Origin: Rhynchopus euleeides
Lineage: Eukaryota > Euglenozoa > Diplonemea > Diplonemida > Diplonemidae
Length of the DNA stretch: 64,000 nucleotides
Reading direction: 5' to 3'
Assembly: GCA_963210315.1 (NCBI GenBank)
Contig: OY723282.1
Span: forward strand, 2,231,229-2,295,228
Below the pieces are notes generated by a model. That model was not told the DNA's origin and made no database searches. It was given only the letters and a program-made list of their open reading frames with translations. Below, piece by piece: positions 21,143 through 31,139 of the stretch. The translations under genes and the position numbers were made by a program. How positions within the stretch are numbered: the first letter of the stretch is position 1; each line of letters opens with the position of its first letter.

Positions 21143-21222
21143 TCCCTTGTAATTGTCCGCCTGACCTTGTAATTGTCCGTTTCGGCCAAAAATGCCAAAA
21201 TAGGGCGGACAATTACAAGGGG
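21143..21222. repeat. Second TTGTAATTGTCCGCC hairpin
   Basis: Two left words (21147 and 21170) face one right word (GGCGGACAATTACAAGG, 21203-21220). The loop is TTTCGGCCAAAAATGCC-like. Confidence 0.7.
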
Positions 21223-21280
21223 GTGGGTAGGTAAATGCAAATACAAGGGTATATGCTAATACAAGAGTACCTGGGACCCC

Positions 21281-21377
21281 CCGTGTATAAGTCCCCCCCC
21301 CTTACCCCCGTGTTTAAGTCCCCCCCTGGGGGTCTGGCAGGGGGGGGACTTAAACACAGGGGGACCTAAACACGGGG
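21281..21377. repeat. Hairpin built on GTGTTTAAGTCCCCCC
   Basis: CCGTGTATAAGTCCCCCC and CCCGTGTTTAAGTCCCCC on the left face GGGGGGACTTAAACAC and GGGACCTAAACACGGGGG on the right. A second hairpin of the same word is at 21524-21627. Confidence 0.7.
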
Positions 21378-21523
21378 GTGGGCTGGTCTGGAGGGTCATC
21401 AGGTGGCCCCTAGGCCCTCCAGGTGCTGTCAGAGTCGAAAAGTGGGGTGCCAAAAGTCCATCCGGACCGGAATTACCCCCCTACGACAGCAGAGGAAGAG
21501 GTCTTCTTGGTCTCCACTGTGCC

Positions 21524-21627
21524 ACCCCCGTGTTTAAGCCCCCCCTTTGTTTAGGTCCGCCCCCCCCGTGTTTAAGTCCCCCCCGGCCGAAAATCGCCTC
21601 CAGGGGGGGGACTTAAACACGGGGGGT
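21524..21627. repeat. Second GTGTTTAAGTCCCCCC hairpin
   Basis: Left words CCCCCGTGTTTAAGCCCC and CCCGTGTTTAAGTCCCCC pair with GGGGGACTTAAACACGGGG on the right. The arm words differ from the TTGTAATTG hairpins but the design (A/T word plus C run) is the same. Confidence 0.7.
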
Positions 21628-22079
21628 CCCAGGTACTCCAGAAATTGCAATTTTAAAAAGTTCACCGAGCAAATACAAGAGTATACTCTTGTATTTGCAT
21701 ACTAGACTTTTGAAGAACTTTTGTGGGGTTTTCATCATATTTTGTACTTCCAATGACCTCCCCCAGGCCAGTGGGCCTCCTGTCTGGAGTCGTCACGGTC
21801 GGGTGGGAGTCGCCTCGGGGTGGGAAAGGCCAAGAGGACGCTCGTATTGTCTCTTCGGCGCCGCTGCCCCATGAGGGCCCACCCGGAGGCCACATTTCTA
21901 GTATGCAAATACAAGAGTATATACTCTTGTATTTGCACACTAGACAACTTTTCAGCTAAAAAACAATTTTTTGAAAACCCTGAATTACGTAAGCTGGCAC
22001 GGTGAATAGAAGAGTATACCCTTGTATTTGCCCCCCCCCCAGTAATAGTGGAGTGCACGATTATTTGCCCCCCCCAGTA

Positions 22080-22866
22080 AGGAAGAAGGAAGCACGGTTG
22101 CTACGCTTTTGCGATTATTTGCGATTTTTCACACACAACAAGAAGAAAGCTTGTCACAGTGAAAAAGATAGTTGGCAGCGCTTTGGGTGACAAACACAAT
22201 CCACCTTGCCTTGACTGTGCGCACATTCACACCAATGGCAAAACACGTGGGAGGCCTTCGCTCTGTGCCACACTGTGTGTCAAACTGTGTCACTTTGCAG
22301 CCAGTGTTGTGAGGCGGCTCACCATTCCTCACTTCTCTGCATTTCTGAGCGAAGGCCCCCGTGAGGTTTGTTCACCCGGGTTTGGCGCACAAACAACGCC
22401 ATATCTTTTTTGCGAATCGGATTGAGATCGTGAGATGTTTTGTGGTTTCCCCAAGGCCGGATGAGCCCACGACGTACGGTTAGGGGCACACAATTGCACC
22501 GCCACCTGCGTTGCCCCTCCCGCTGCCTGGTGCAAATGCACCGAACGACGGTTTGGCGGTGGGCGTGGCGGCTGCGGTGTGGACCCGCCCGTTGCGTCTC
22601 CTCTGCGGTGCGGCGCACAACCCCGTCACACCGCCCTCCTTCGATCGAATGAAACCGAGAAGAGATGCCTGCAACCTGCCGCCGTGCCCCCCTGCGTACC
22701 CCCATAGCTTTCACGAGGAACACGAGACTGTTTTGCACACCCGCGTCTTTGTTTGTTTCTGTTGAGAAAATTGTCAACAGTGGCTAAAACATGTGGCACG
22801 CATCACCCACCCCACCTCAAGCTTGTCTGCGATTTGCACACACGCGGAATTGCAATCTGGTGACTC
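22080..22866. other. Intergenic with repeats R6 and R5
   Basis: 22080-22115 is an inverted copy of the R6 word (AAGCGTAGCAACCGTGCTTCC). 22235-22385 is repeat R5 (GTCTTCGCTCTG-like ... GCGGCTCACCATTCCTC ... TTTCTGAGCGA), also found at 27383-27490. The rest shows no gene. Confidence 0.5.
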
Positions 22867-22917
22867 AGCGGTGTGAAGCTGGCGATTATTCTGTTGGGCT
22901 ACTACACGCTGGAATAC

Positions 22918-25026
22918 ATGTCAGCTGGACAGAAGGCCAACAACGACGGTGTGACGCCATGTTTTATTGCGGCACAGAACGGAGACGCTGACGCATTGCG
23001 CATCCTCATCACAGAGGGACAAGCTGATGTGAACAAGGCCAACAACGACGGTGCGACGCTGTGTTTTATTGCGGCTCAGGAAGGACACGCTGACGCATTG
23101 CGCATCCTCATCAATGAAGGACAGGGTTATGTGGACAAGGACGACGACGACGGTGCGACCCCATGTTTTGTGGCGGCACAGAACGGAGACGCTGACACAT
23201 TGCGCATCCTCATCACAGAAGGACAAGCTGATGTGAACAAGGCCGACAGCGACGGTACGACGCCGTGTTATATTGCGGCTCAGGAAGGACACGCTGACGC
23301 ATTGCGCACCCTTGTCACCGAGGGACAGGCCGATATGGACAAGGCCGACAACGACGGTACGACGCCCTGTTGGATTGCGGCTTATAACGGACATGCTGAC
23401 GCACTCCGCATATTCACGGAAGGACAGGCTGATGTGAATCAGGCCGACAGCGACGGTACGACGCCGTGTTTTATTGCGGCTCAGGAAGGACACGCTGACG
23501 CATTGCGCATCCTCGTCACAGAAGGACAAGCTGATGTGAACAAAGCCAGCAACAACGGTACGACGCCGTGTGTTATTGCGGCACAGAACGGACACGCTGA
23601 CGGATTGCGCATCCTCATCACAGAAGGACAGGCTGATGTGAACAAGGCCAACAACGACAGTACGACGCCGTGTTTTACTGCGGCTCAGGAAGGACACGCT
23701 GACGCATTGCGCATCCTCTTCACAGAAGGACAAGCTGATGTGAACAAAGCCAGCAACAACGGTACGACGCCGTGTGTTATTGCGGCACAGAACGGACACG
23801 CTGACGGATTGCGCATCCTCATCACAGAAGGACAGGCTGATGTGAACAAGGCCAACAACGACGGTACGACGCCGTGTTTTACTGCGGCTCAGGAAGGACA
23901 CGCTGACGCATTGCGCATCCTCGTCACAGAAGGACAAGCTGATGTGAACAAAGCCAACAACAACGGTACGACGCCGTGTGTTATTGCGGCACAGAACGGA
24001 CACGCTGACGGATTGCGCATCCTCATCACAGAAGGACAGGCTGATGTGAACAAGGCCAACAACAACGGTACGACGCCGTGTTTTATTGCGGCTTGTAACG
24101 GACACGCTGACGGATTGCGCATCCTCATCACAGAGGGGCAAGCTGATGTGAACAAGGCCAACAACGACGGTGCGACGCTGTGTTTTATTGCGGCTCAGAA
24201 AGGACACGCTGACGCATTGCGCATCCTCATCAATGAAGGACAGGCTTATGTGGACAAGGACGACGACGACGGTGCGACCCCATGTTTCGTGGCGGCACAG
24301 AACGGAGACGCTGACACATTGCGCATCCTCATCACGGAAGGGCAAGCTGATGTGAACAAGGCCAACAACGACGGTACGACGCCGTGTTTTATTGCGGCTC
24401 AGGAAGGACACGCTGACGCATTGCGCACCCTTGTCACCGAGGGACAGGCCGATATGGACAAGGCCGACAACGACGGTACGACGCCCTGTTGGATTGCGGC
24501 TTATAACGGACATGCTGACGCACTCCGCATATTCACGGAAGGACATGCTGATGTGAATCAGGCCGACAGCGACGGTACGACGCCGTGTTTTATTGCGGCT
24601 CAGGAAGGACACGCTGACGCATTGCGCATCCTCATCACAGAAGGTCAAGCTGATGTGAACAAGGCCAACAACAACGGTGCGACGCCGTGTTATATTGCGG
24701 CAAAGAACGGACACGCTGACCCATTGCGCATCCTCATCACAGAGGGACAAGCTGATGTGAACAAGGCCAAGAACAACGGTGCGACGCCGTGTTTTATTGC
24801 GGCTCAGAAAGGACACGCTGACCCATTGCGCATCCTCATCACAGAAGGGCAAGCTGATGTGAACAAGGCCAGCAACAACGGTACGACGCCGTGTTTTATT
24901 GCGGCTCAGGAAGGACACGCTGACGCATTGCGCATCCTCATCTCGGTAGGACAAGGTGATGTGAACAAGGCCGACAACGACGGTGTGACGCCGTGTTCTG
25001 TCGCTGGTCAGAACCGGCCACGCTGA
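22918..25026 (+). CDS. Ankyrin-repeat protein with 34-residue units
   Basis: The 702-residue protein is almost wholly about 21 tandem units of 34 residues (102 bp), consensus near DGTTPCFIAAQEGHADALRI plus LITEGQADVNKANN. The TPC.IAAQ.GHADALR.L core is the ankyrin helix pair, with TPC in place of the usual TPLH. The first ATG (22918) gives MSAGQKANNDG; upstream codons in frame read KLAIILLGYYTLEY, so a signal-anchor would need a non-ATG start. A block of several repeats near 23041-23500 recurs near 24160-24620, 1119 bp apart (11 units less one codon), including the same one-codon deletion (ADALRIFTEG). Units are very similar at DNA level, which means recent amplification. It is probably a protein-binding scaffold; the partner is unknown. 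The frame ends where the array decays. Confidence 0.85.
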   Translation: MSAGQKANNDGVTPCFIAAQNGDADALRILITEGQADVNKANNDGATLCFIAAQEGHADALRILINEGQGYVDKDDDDGATPCFVAAQNGDADTLRILITEGQADVNKADSDGTTPCYIAAQEGHADALRTLVTEGQADMDKADNDGTTPCWIAAYNGHADALRIFTEGQADVNQADSDGTTPCFIAAQEGHADALRILVTEGQADVNKASNNGTTPCVIAAQNGHADGLRILITEGQADVNKANNDSTTPCFTAAQEGHADALRILFTEGQADVNKASNNGTTPCVIAAQNGHADGLRILITEGQADVNKANNDGTTPCFTAAQEGHADALRILVTEGQADVNKANNNGTTPCVIAAQNGHADGLRILITEGQADVNKANNNGTTPCFIAACNGHADGLRILITEGQADVNKANNDGATLCFIAAQKGHADALRILINEGQAYVDKDDDDGATPCFVAAQNGDADTLRILITEGQADVNKANNDGTTPCFIAAQEGHADALRTLVTEGQADMDKADNDGTTPCWIAAYNGHADALRIFTEGHADVNQADSDGTTPCFIAAQEGHADALRILITEGQADVNKANNNGATPCYIAAKNGHADPLRILITEGQADVNKAKNNGATPCFIAAQKGHADPLRILITEGQADVNKASNNGTTPCFIAAQEGHADALRILISVGQGDVNKADNDGVTPCSVAGQNRPR

Positions 25027-25280
25027 CGCATTGCGCATCCTCTGCCAGGGAACAGGATGATGTCGACGGTGCGATGCCGTCACAAACATCGGATGAAAAT
25101 ATTTCCCAAGCACGCTATCCTACTCCCATTCTCAGCCGTACTATGCGACGTATGTGCGCTCCACGTTTCTCCGTGAACAAGGCCGACAGTAACGGTGCAC
25201 CGCCGTGTTTCGTTGCGGCTTACAACGGGCACGCTGACGCATTGCGCATCCTCATCACGGAAGGACAAGGTGATGGGCAC
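25027..25280 (+). pseudogene. Decayed ankyrin units after the array
   Basis: After the stop the same DNA unit continues out of frame (GACGCATTGCGCATCCTC at 25026) and then once in a clean frame (VNKADSNGAPPCFVAAYNGH, 25173-25272) before fading into GGGTGTGG-rich sequence. These are relics of repeats once in frame with the gene. Confidence 0.7.
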
Positions 25281-25624
25281 CAAAACAGTAGGGTGTGGGG
25301 GTTGGCTTGGGGTTGTGGGTAACAAGGGATGCGGTTGGGTTTGCGGGTGTGGGGGTGGGGGGTGGGGCGAATCACGCATTCCTGTTGCGACAGGAGTCTG
25401 AAGAGGTCCGTCTAAGAAACCCGCAAGCCCGCATCCTCCCCCAGACATGCTCCCGCCCCGCGCGCAGGACCCTGGCGGCAGACTGGCAGAATGTTTACCT
25501 CAGCCCTTTTCCCTTTTCTATCCTCCGACACAAATCAGAGACTCAAGAATTTCCCCGACCCCCTGTTGGGGCGTCTCCTGCTGTTCCTGGGGGTGCCCCC
25601 CCCCGCCTCTCGCACCCGCCTGCA

Positions 25625-25663
25625 TCTCCGCCCTTCTCACCTCTTCTCCATTCACACACTCAG
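25625..25663 (+). promoter_or_regulatory. Candidate trans-splice acceptor of the sulfatase gene
   Basis: The tract CCCTTCTCACCTCTTCTCC leads to CACTCAG ending at 25663, 33 bases before the ATG. Confidence 0.5.
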
Positions 25664-25696
25664 AAACACCAGGCTCGCCACACGCGCAGCCTCACC

Positions 25697-27322
25697 ATGA
25701 CGTTCTTCGGCAGGACGCTGCCGCTGCTGCTGATCGCTTCGACGGTGCCAGTCTCCCTCGCAGCCTCCCCCAACTTCATCATCTTCTACGCTGATGACTT
25801 GGGCTACGGCGACCTTGCCTGCTATGGGCACCCAACCAGCGACACGCCCAACATCGACCGGCTTGCCTCCGAGGGCATGAAGTTTTCAAGCATATACACA
25901 TCGTCCCCTGTGTGCTCTCCCAGCAGGGCGGGGTTGCTGACCGGGCGGTACCAGACCCGCAGCGGGGTGTACCCAGGCGTGTTCTTCGAGAAGGCTGTGA
26001 AAGGGTTGCCTTCCAATGAGACCACCTTCGCGTCGCTGCTGCAGAAGGCGGGCTACACCACAGGGATGGTCGGCAAGTGGCACCTGGGTGTCGGTAAGGC
26101 CTGGGAGTACATCCCCACGCAGCACGGCTTCGACCAGTGGATGGGCATCCCCTATTCGCACGACATGCCCGACCCAGAGGACTGCTTCTACGACCCTGCC
26201 GGCACACCAGGCCTGCCGTGTTTCCCGGGCACCAACCCTGAGCCCATGCACACAACGTGCCCTGTCGGCAGTTCCAAGCAGGGCAGCTCTGGGGTGCAGG
26301 TTGACCAGAACGTGCAGATCCCGCTGTTCAACGGCACGGCAGGGGATATGCGGATCATTCAGCAGCCCGCCAACCTGACAGTGTTGGACGACCTCTACAC
26401 AGAGGCCGCTGCTTCGTTTGTGCGCCACGCCTCGCAGCAGGGCAAGCCGTTCCTGCTGTACTACGCCTTCCAGCACACGCACCACCCGCAGTACGCAGGG
26501 CGTGCCTTCTTCAACACGACGGATCGCGGGATGTTTGGGGACAGCATCAAAGCCCTCGACTGGTCCCTCGGCGTCGTGCTGGATGAGCTGCAGTCGACAG
26601 GGCTCGACGACAACACGTTTGTCTTCTTCTCCTCCGACAACGGCCCCTCCCTCATGCGGCTGCAGCGTGGCGGGGATGCGGGAGGGCTGCGCTGCGGCAA
26701 GGGCACCACGTGGGAGGGCGGGCAGCGCGTGCCTGGCATCGTGCGCTTCCCCGGTCGCATCACACCCGGGGTGCAGACGCGTGAGATCGCATCCACTATG
26801 GACGTCTTCCCCACGGTGCTGGCCCTGGCTGGTGTGACCCCCCCTGCAGACCGTATCTACGACTCATACGACATGTCGCCCTTCCTGTTTGCGAAGGACG
26901 GCAAGGCTCCTGCAGGCCAGGCGGTGCGCGATCACTTCGTTTACCTTTCGGAGAACATCGCCGACGCGTCGGGCCTGCACGCAGTGCGCTACAAGGAGTG
27001 GAAGGCGCACTGGCGCCTGCAGGGCTCGCACTGCCCCAACGACTACTTCGTGGAGTCGTGCCGCGGCAACTTCTCGCAGGACCTGGCGGTGCCCCTGCTT
27101 TTCAACCTCCACCACGACCCCGGCGAGCACGTCCCCCTCGATGCGACGGACGCGATGTACGCGCAGGTGATGGCGCAGATCAACCTCGTGAAGGAAAACT
27201 TCCTCGCATCGAAAGATGTGTTCGGCACGCCTCTGACGCAGGTCACCGACCCCCTCGCACAGCCGTGCAGCCAGCACGGCTGCACAGACCCAACAACGAT
27301 CGGGGATTGCTGCAGGGTGTAG
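25697..27322 (+). CDS. Arylsulfatase (ARSA-like), secreted or lysosomal
   Basis: The 541-residue protein starts at the ATG in CTCACCATGA, giving a signal peptide (FFGRTLPLLLIASTVPVSLA, cut near 22). The order matches the arylsulfatase A type: metal Asp pair in YADDLGYGDL (residues 33-34), the modification site CSPSRAGLLTGR with C73 to be turned into formylglycine, then VGKWHLGVG, then HTHHPQYAG, then SSDNGP with the second metal Asp-Asn, then LRCGKGTTWEGGQRVPG. It hydrolyses sulfate esters from lipids or polysaccharides with calcium bound. Length is close to the family norm and the frame is intact without introns. It follows the ankyrin gene by about 670 bp. It needs a formylglycine-generating enzyme from elsewhere in the genome. 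Substrate is unknown. Confidence 0.95.
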   Translation: MTFFGRTLPLLLIASTVPVSLAASPNFIIFYADDLGYGDLACYGHPTSDTPNIDRLASEGMKFSSIYTSSPVCSPSRAGLLTGRYQTRSGVYPGVFFEKAVKGLPSNETTFASLLQKAGYTTGMVGKWHLGVGKAWEYIPTQHGFDQWMGIPYSHDMPDPEDCFYDPAGTPGLPCFPGTNPEPMHTTCPVGSSKQGSSGVQVDQNVQIPLFNGTAGDMRIIQQPANLTVLDDLYTEAAASFVRHASQQGKPFLLYYAFQHTHHPQYAGRAFFNTTDRGMFGDSIKALDWSLGVVLDELQSTGLDDNTFVFFSSDNGPSLMRLQRGGDAGGLRCGKGTTWEGGQRVPGIVRFPGRITPGVQTREIASTMDVFPTVLALAGVTPPADRIYDSYDMSPFLFAKDGKAPAGQAVRDHFVYLSENIADASGLHAVRYKEWKAHWRLQGSHCPNDYFVESCRGNFSQDLAVPLLFNLHHDPGEHVPLDATDAMYAQVMAQINLVKENFLASKDVFGTPLTQVTDPLAQPCSQHGCTDPTTIGDCCRV

Positions 27323-28344
27323 TCAATTTAAGTCAGGCGGTGTGCGCAGCACTGCAGCGCATATCAAGAGCCCTCCACAACTCCAACAGGGGGTCTTCGC
27401 TCTGCGTCACTGTGCAGCCATATATGAGGGGCGGCTCACCGTTCCTCGCTATTCTGCAGTTCTGAGCGACGCGCCCCCGCCAAAACGATTCACGCGTGTG
27501 TTGGACAGCGGAGGGCAGCACCATTGGACCCCCCCCCCCCCCCTACCCCCCGAGTTCGCTTGGTGCAACCTCCGCAAGACAGCAATCTTTAAAACGTGTT
27601 TAGTGGGTCTTCGCTATTTCCACAGCCTTCGGCATCATTTCGGCGTTTCCCTCACAACAAAAGGTGAAGTGCATTACGATGCCCTACATCGGAGTCTGGC
27701 GGAACGGTCTGGACTGGGTGACCAGGCTATGATGTATGCGATACGCTCGTCGGCAACACGGAGCGAAGCCCCCCTGTGTGTGTCCCGTGGTGCGTTCGGT
27801 GTCGCCCGGAAGTGATGACGATCAAATGGTGTGATCATGGAGCCCCCCAGATCTACAGATCTGGCACAGAACCTATCTGATCACATCGTCAAATTGAAAA
27901 AGTTGCTCTCGGGCACCTCCTGGGCAGGGCGGTGGCGTATCCGACACGTTCTGTGTCGACACAACAAAATGCTGGAGGGGGGCCTTTGGAGACTGTACAA
28001 CTGTTGTGGGTGGGTCCTACACTCCTCCCCCCCCTGCCTGCTCTTCCCTTCCCTCTCATCCCACACCCCCCCCCTCTCCGTGAAACGTACAAAAAAAACC
28101 CTGCCTTGACACAGCCAGGGAAGGAAAAAGGTCGAAGCTAAGACAAGCCAGCGACAATCTCCCCCGCCCCCCCCCCCCCACCCTCCGACAACAAAAAAGA
28201 CTAACATTGCAAGAAGGCGCTGGGAGATTTACTTTTCCATTCACTCTCGACGATCAAACCCCCCACCCTCCGACAAACCCTCCCCCGCCCCGAGTTCTCA
28301 TCAGGTAGTGCCGGGGGGTGGGGGGACCGCTGTGGGGGTCGCTC
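27323..28344. other. Intergenic with repeat R5
   Basis: 27383-27490 is an R5 copy in the same direction as 22235-22385, so R5 brackets the ankyrin/sulfatase pair. 27525-27552 has a C run with CCTACCCCCCGAGTTCG, like 4640. The rest is C-rich with no supported gene. Confidence 0.5.
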
Positions 28345-28390
28345 TCTCTCCCCCTTGTGTCTGCCTCACTGCCCACACTCTGCATCTCAG
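28345..28390 (+). promoter_or_regulatory. Candidate trans-splice acceptor of the first Cys-rich gene
   Basis: CTCTCCCCCTTGTGTCTGCC continues through a pyrimidine-rich stretch to GCATCTCAG ending at 28390, 22 bases before the ATG. Confidence 0.5.
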
Positions 28391-28412
28391 CACCCATCCA
28401 GATTCCACAGCG

Positions 28413-28910
28413 ATGACAATGCTGCGCTGGTGGGTTGCTGTGGCGGTGTGCGTGCTTGCTGTTGCGGTGTGGGTTCTTGCTGCCGGACGGCCATCAGTGT
28501 ACCCACTGTCGCACGTGCAGCAGTCTCGTGCCCCTACTAACGCGCTGTGCAGGCGGTGCCAGTGGCTGCACGCGAAGCTGAGGCAGGACGCCCAAGCCAT
28601 GCGGCCCTCTCGGATAGGCCGCCGCGGCCGTGCCGAGTTGCTCGTGCAGGGGTGGTGCCGCGACATCCCACAGGCTGTCTACACAGGCAGCCCAGGTGTC
28701 CCCCACGTGCGTACGGAGGACATCAAGCCACTGGAGGACATGTGCGCGAAGCTGCAGCGCCACGCACGCACCAAGGAGACCTCGCTGATAAGCTCTGTGG
28801 AGGCGTCCCACTCGCTGGCAGCGCTGTGCGATACTATGGTGGAGGCGGTGAACAGAACCTCGGGGTCACGGCGCCCCCAGCCCCCGAGCACGTTTCCCTG
28901 CAGCGAGTAG
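28413..28910 (+). CDS. Small secreted Cys-rich protein, canopy/saposin-like (paralogue 1)
   Basis: The 165-residue protein starts MTMLRWWVAVAVCVLAVAVW, a clear signal sequence or anchor. The body has six conserved Cys shared with the gene at 49173: CRRCQWLHAKLR, then QGWCRDIPQAVYTGSP, then LEDMCAKLQRHAR, then SLISSVEASHSLAALCD. The CxxC start and spacing resemble canopy (DUF3456) or saposin-fold proteins of the endoplasmic reticulum, but the match is only by pattern. The tail is Pro/Ser-rich. Role unknown; a lumenal chaperone or adaptor would fit canopy proteins. Confidence 0.7.
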   Translation: MTMLRWWVAVAVCVLAVAVWVLAAGRPSVYPLSHVQQSRAPTNALCRRCQWLHAKLRQDAQAMRPSRIGRRGRAELLVQGWCRDIPQAVYTGSPGVPHVRTEDIKPLEDMCAKLQRHARTKETSLISSVEASHSLAALCDTMVEAVNRTSGSRRPQPPSTFPCSE

Positions 28911-29116
28911 GCACTGAGCGGGCAGCAGCGTTTCCGGCGATTCCGCACACCCCCCGCCAACATGCGTCCTGCCTGCGCGGTGCGGGGGTGTTTCTGCAGT
29001 GCTGGGTGTCTCTTTCCTGGCGGGGGCATCGCTTTGCTTACCCCAGCCTTACGACAGCCTCTCCAGCTCGAAGGGCGACGACCCCAGCCAGCTTCTCCAA
29101 AGGTGCTCTCCTGCAG

Positions 29117-29225
29117 GCCAAGACCCTATCCCACCTCTGCTCCCACGACGACGCGCTGTACGCCCAGCTCTTCGACTGGCCCCCCTTCGTCAGCTACCTG
29201 GTCCAGACGGAGACGGGCCGCAACG
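29117..29225 (+). CDS. Exon-like stretch, possibly of the ankyrin/WD gene
   Basis: After CCTGCAG at 29116 the frame reads AKTLSHLCSHDDALYAQLFD and then WPPFVSYLVQTETGRNG, a natural helical sequence like the residues before an ankyrin NGDTPLH motif. The next clear exon (30577) begins GDTPLHYAAK, so the two may join as GRNGDTPLH. No standard GT donor sits at the needed place, so the join is unproven. Confidence 0.35.
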
Positions 29226-29239
29226 GGCACAGATGTTGA

Positions 29240-30576
29240 TTGCTGATAGAAGCCTTCCGACAGCATTCCACGCCAGCATGCGCTTAACAAGCTGTGCCAC
29301 ACTGGAGTGTGTAGCGTTTTTCCTCTGCATGGCTGTAACCCCACCCCCCTCCCCAGTGATGCTGAAATCCAAAGTGATCGTGAGCCTGGTCGGATCAGGC
29401 TTGGGTAAAACGGGTGCGCATCTGCAGGCATGCACGGGAGCACGCCCCGACATCTACCCCCCGCCTTGCCTGTGTAGCCACCTCTTCTGCCGCCTGCCCC
29501 GTTGAATCAACGGATCTGACTTCATTGTGCTGGCCCAGCCCCCGTCAGGCTGTGTCTGTGTGTGTGTCTTCCAGTGGAGAGGTTGCATCAAGTGCAGGGG
29601 TGTGTCTCGGTGTGGTGAACACTGCTGCACGAACAAGGCTCACGTGTGTGTGTGTGACGATCCGTCTGTCTTCCCCTCTCAGAGAGGCTCTCTTGAAATC
29701 GTTTGGCTCCGGCTGTGTGTGCCCCTAACCTCCCCCCGCCGTATCGCCAGCCCTTTGCATTGTTTGCGGTTTCACTAGCCACCGCGAATGAGATTTGTTT
29801 CGGGCTGTGGCGGGGCCTAGTCTTTCTAAACCACTTGCTCCCCCAGAATAGCCTTCCGCACGGGAGAGCCAAATGAAGGGCAGTCTGCCCTTGCTGGCCT
29901 GCTCGCGAAGCAACGAACCAGCTGTCGGGGGGGTTGTGGGCAGCACCTATAGGGAACCCTGTGCATGCGTCAGGGCCGCTTGCCCGGCACACGCTGGCAC
30001 AATCTGCACACCTGCTCGAGCTAGCCTTGCAGGTTCCAGAAATGGAAAAATTCTTCGGTATTCCTCTTGAAAGTGGCAGAACACTTGGCACAGTGCCAAG
30101 GCACCTCGGGCTGTGACAGGTCCACCTCACGATGAGGTACCTCTCTGGCCCCCCTGTGCCGCACTGAGGTCTTACGACGAGGCAGCTTTTACATACTGGG
30201 GACATCAGCGACGGCGGTGACGTACACCGGGGGGGACAGTAGGGCCCCACCGAGTGAGTAGGAGATCTATGGGCGTCGTTCCCCTTGAACCGCACAGTGG
30301 TCACCTCACCCTTCCCTTCCGTCGCTTTTGCCATATTCTTAGTCGGCACAAACAGGGAAGGCAGGTTCGCCTTCTTACACCCTCGCCCCGTCAACCGGGC
30401 GGGCCTTGGAGGTCCGACAGATGGGACGTTCTTCCGCACCTCCTGGCCTCTATGCATAAGGTTGTGCACTTGGTTTGTTTCCCACCTTCCCGCAGCCTCA
30501 CCTTGTCCGGTGGGGTGAGCTCACGTCTCCCTGTGCGCTGTGCGCTGTGTGTGCCACACTGCCTCACTCTTGACAG
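29240..30576. other. Probable long intron or intergenic
   Basis: It includes (GT)-rich stretches (29555-29575, 29643-29660). Open frames on the minus strand (29588-30469) have no domain character. If the exons on either side belong to one gene, this is its intron. Confidence 0.35.
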
Positions 30577-30980
30577 GTGACACACCTCTGCACTACGCTG
30601 CCAAGTACGCAGGCAAGCATGCTGTGGAGTTGGTGGAGGCCATGCTTCTGAAGGGTGCGTGTGCCACCCTCACACACACACACACCCTGGATGAGCACAC
30701 TGATTTAGCGTCCGACATCGCCCTGACGCAGGACGAGCAGCACCTGGTGTCGTGCTCTTCCGAAAGGTCCCTCAAGGTGTGATGCACAACCTCCCTCAGC
30801 TGCCTGCTTACTGTGCCACTTGACGACAATCCCTCCTCACTTGCTGTCACAGCCAGGTGGTGTTGTTGCAGTGGGGACTGCTCACAGTGGTGCCACCAAA
30901 CGTTACTGCCTCAGCACAGGAGAGTGCCTGGGGAAGGTGGGCTCCCAGGATAGTGGTGTTGCACTCAGCCTCTGCGGGAG
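30577..30980 (+). CDS. Ankyrin/WD-type gene, three consecutive exons (partial)
   Basis: Three exons join in phase. The first (30577-30654) encodes GDTPLHYAAKYAGKHAVELV plus EAMLLK, a textbook ankyrin unit. The second (30709-30776) encodes SDIALTQDEQHLVSCSSERS plus LK, a WD-blade strand pair. The third (30853-30980) encodes GGVVAVGTAHSGATKRYCLS plus TGECLGKVG. The introns 30655-30708 (54 nt) and 30777-30852 (76 nt) begin GT, end AG and keep the frame (the first is split inside an Ala codon). A possible fourth exon after AG at 31053 quickly becomes poor. Downstream lies the transposon nest at 31.6-39 kb, so the 3' part may be cut off or far away. Probably a cytosolic scaffold. Confidence 0.6.
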
Positions 30981-31139
30981 GTGTCTTCACACCAACGAAT
31001 AACAACACTTCTGCCTCTGTGTGTGCTGTGTCTTCTGTTTCACCCTGAGTGCAGTGTCTCGGAGCCTGTTCCCTGCGTTGTACGTTTGAAGTCGTGTTGC
31101 ACCTGCTTGTGTTTTTGTTGTTTTGTTACAGTTAGGGTA

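Larger units (their letters stand above)
20826..22042. mobile_element. G-tract TIR element (inner, nested)
   Basis: The ends read CTGGGGGGGGGCAAATACAAG inward on both sides and are flanked by TA (20824-20825, 22043-22044). Removing it joins CGCCAAT-TA-ATAGTGG within the outer element. Inside are at least four separate hairpins built from an A/T word joined to a C run (see the repeat entries) and a central pair GTATACTCTTGTATTTGC. No transposase. Confidence 0.75.
19966..22077. mobile_element. G-tract TIR element (outer)
   Basis: The ends read CTGGGGGGGGCAA inward on both sides, with TA at 19964-19965 and 22078-22079. Without the inner element it is about 895 bp. It contains a foldback made of two R3 copies (20437-20700) and CGATTATT words. 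No coding region. It is the same family as 387-1091. Confidence 0.65.

Noticed and set aside
22921..25113. 730-codon minus-strand frame opposite the ankyrin gene
   Set aside because: It is the mirror of a tandem 102-bp repeat; the + strand gives clear ankyrin units, the minus strand a repeated text with no known fold.
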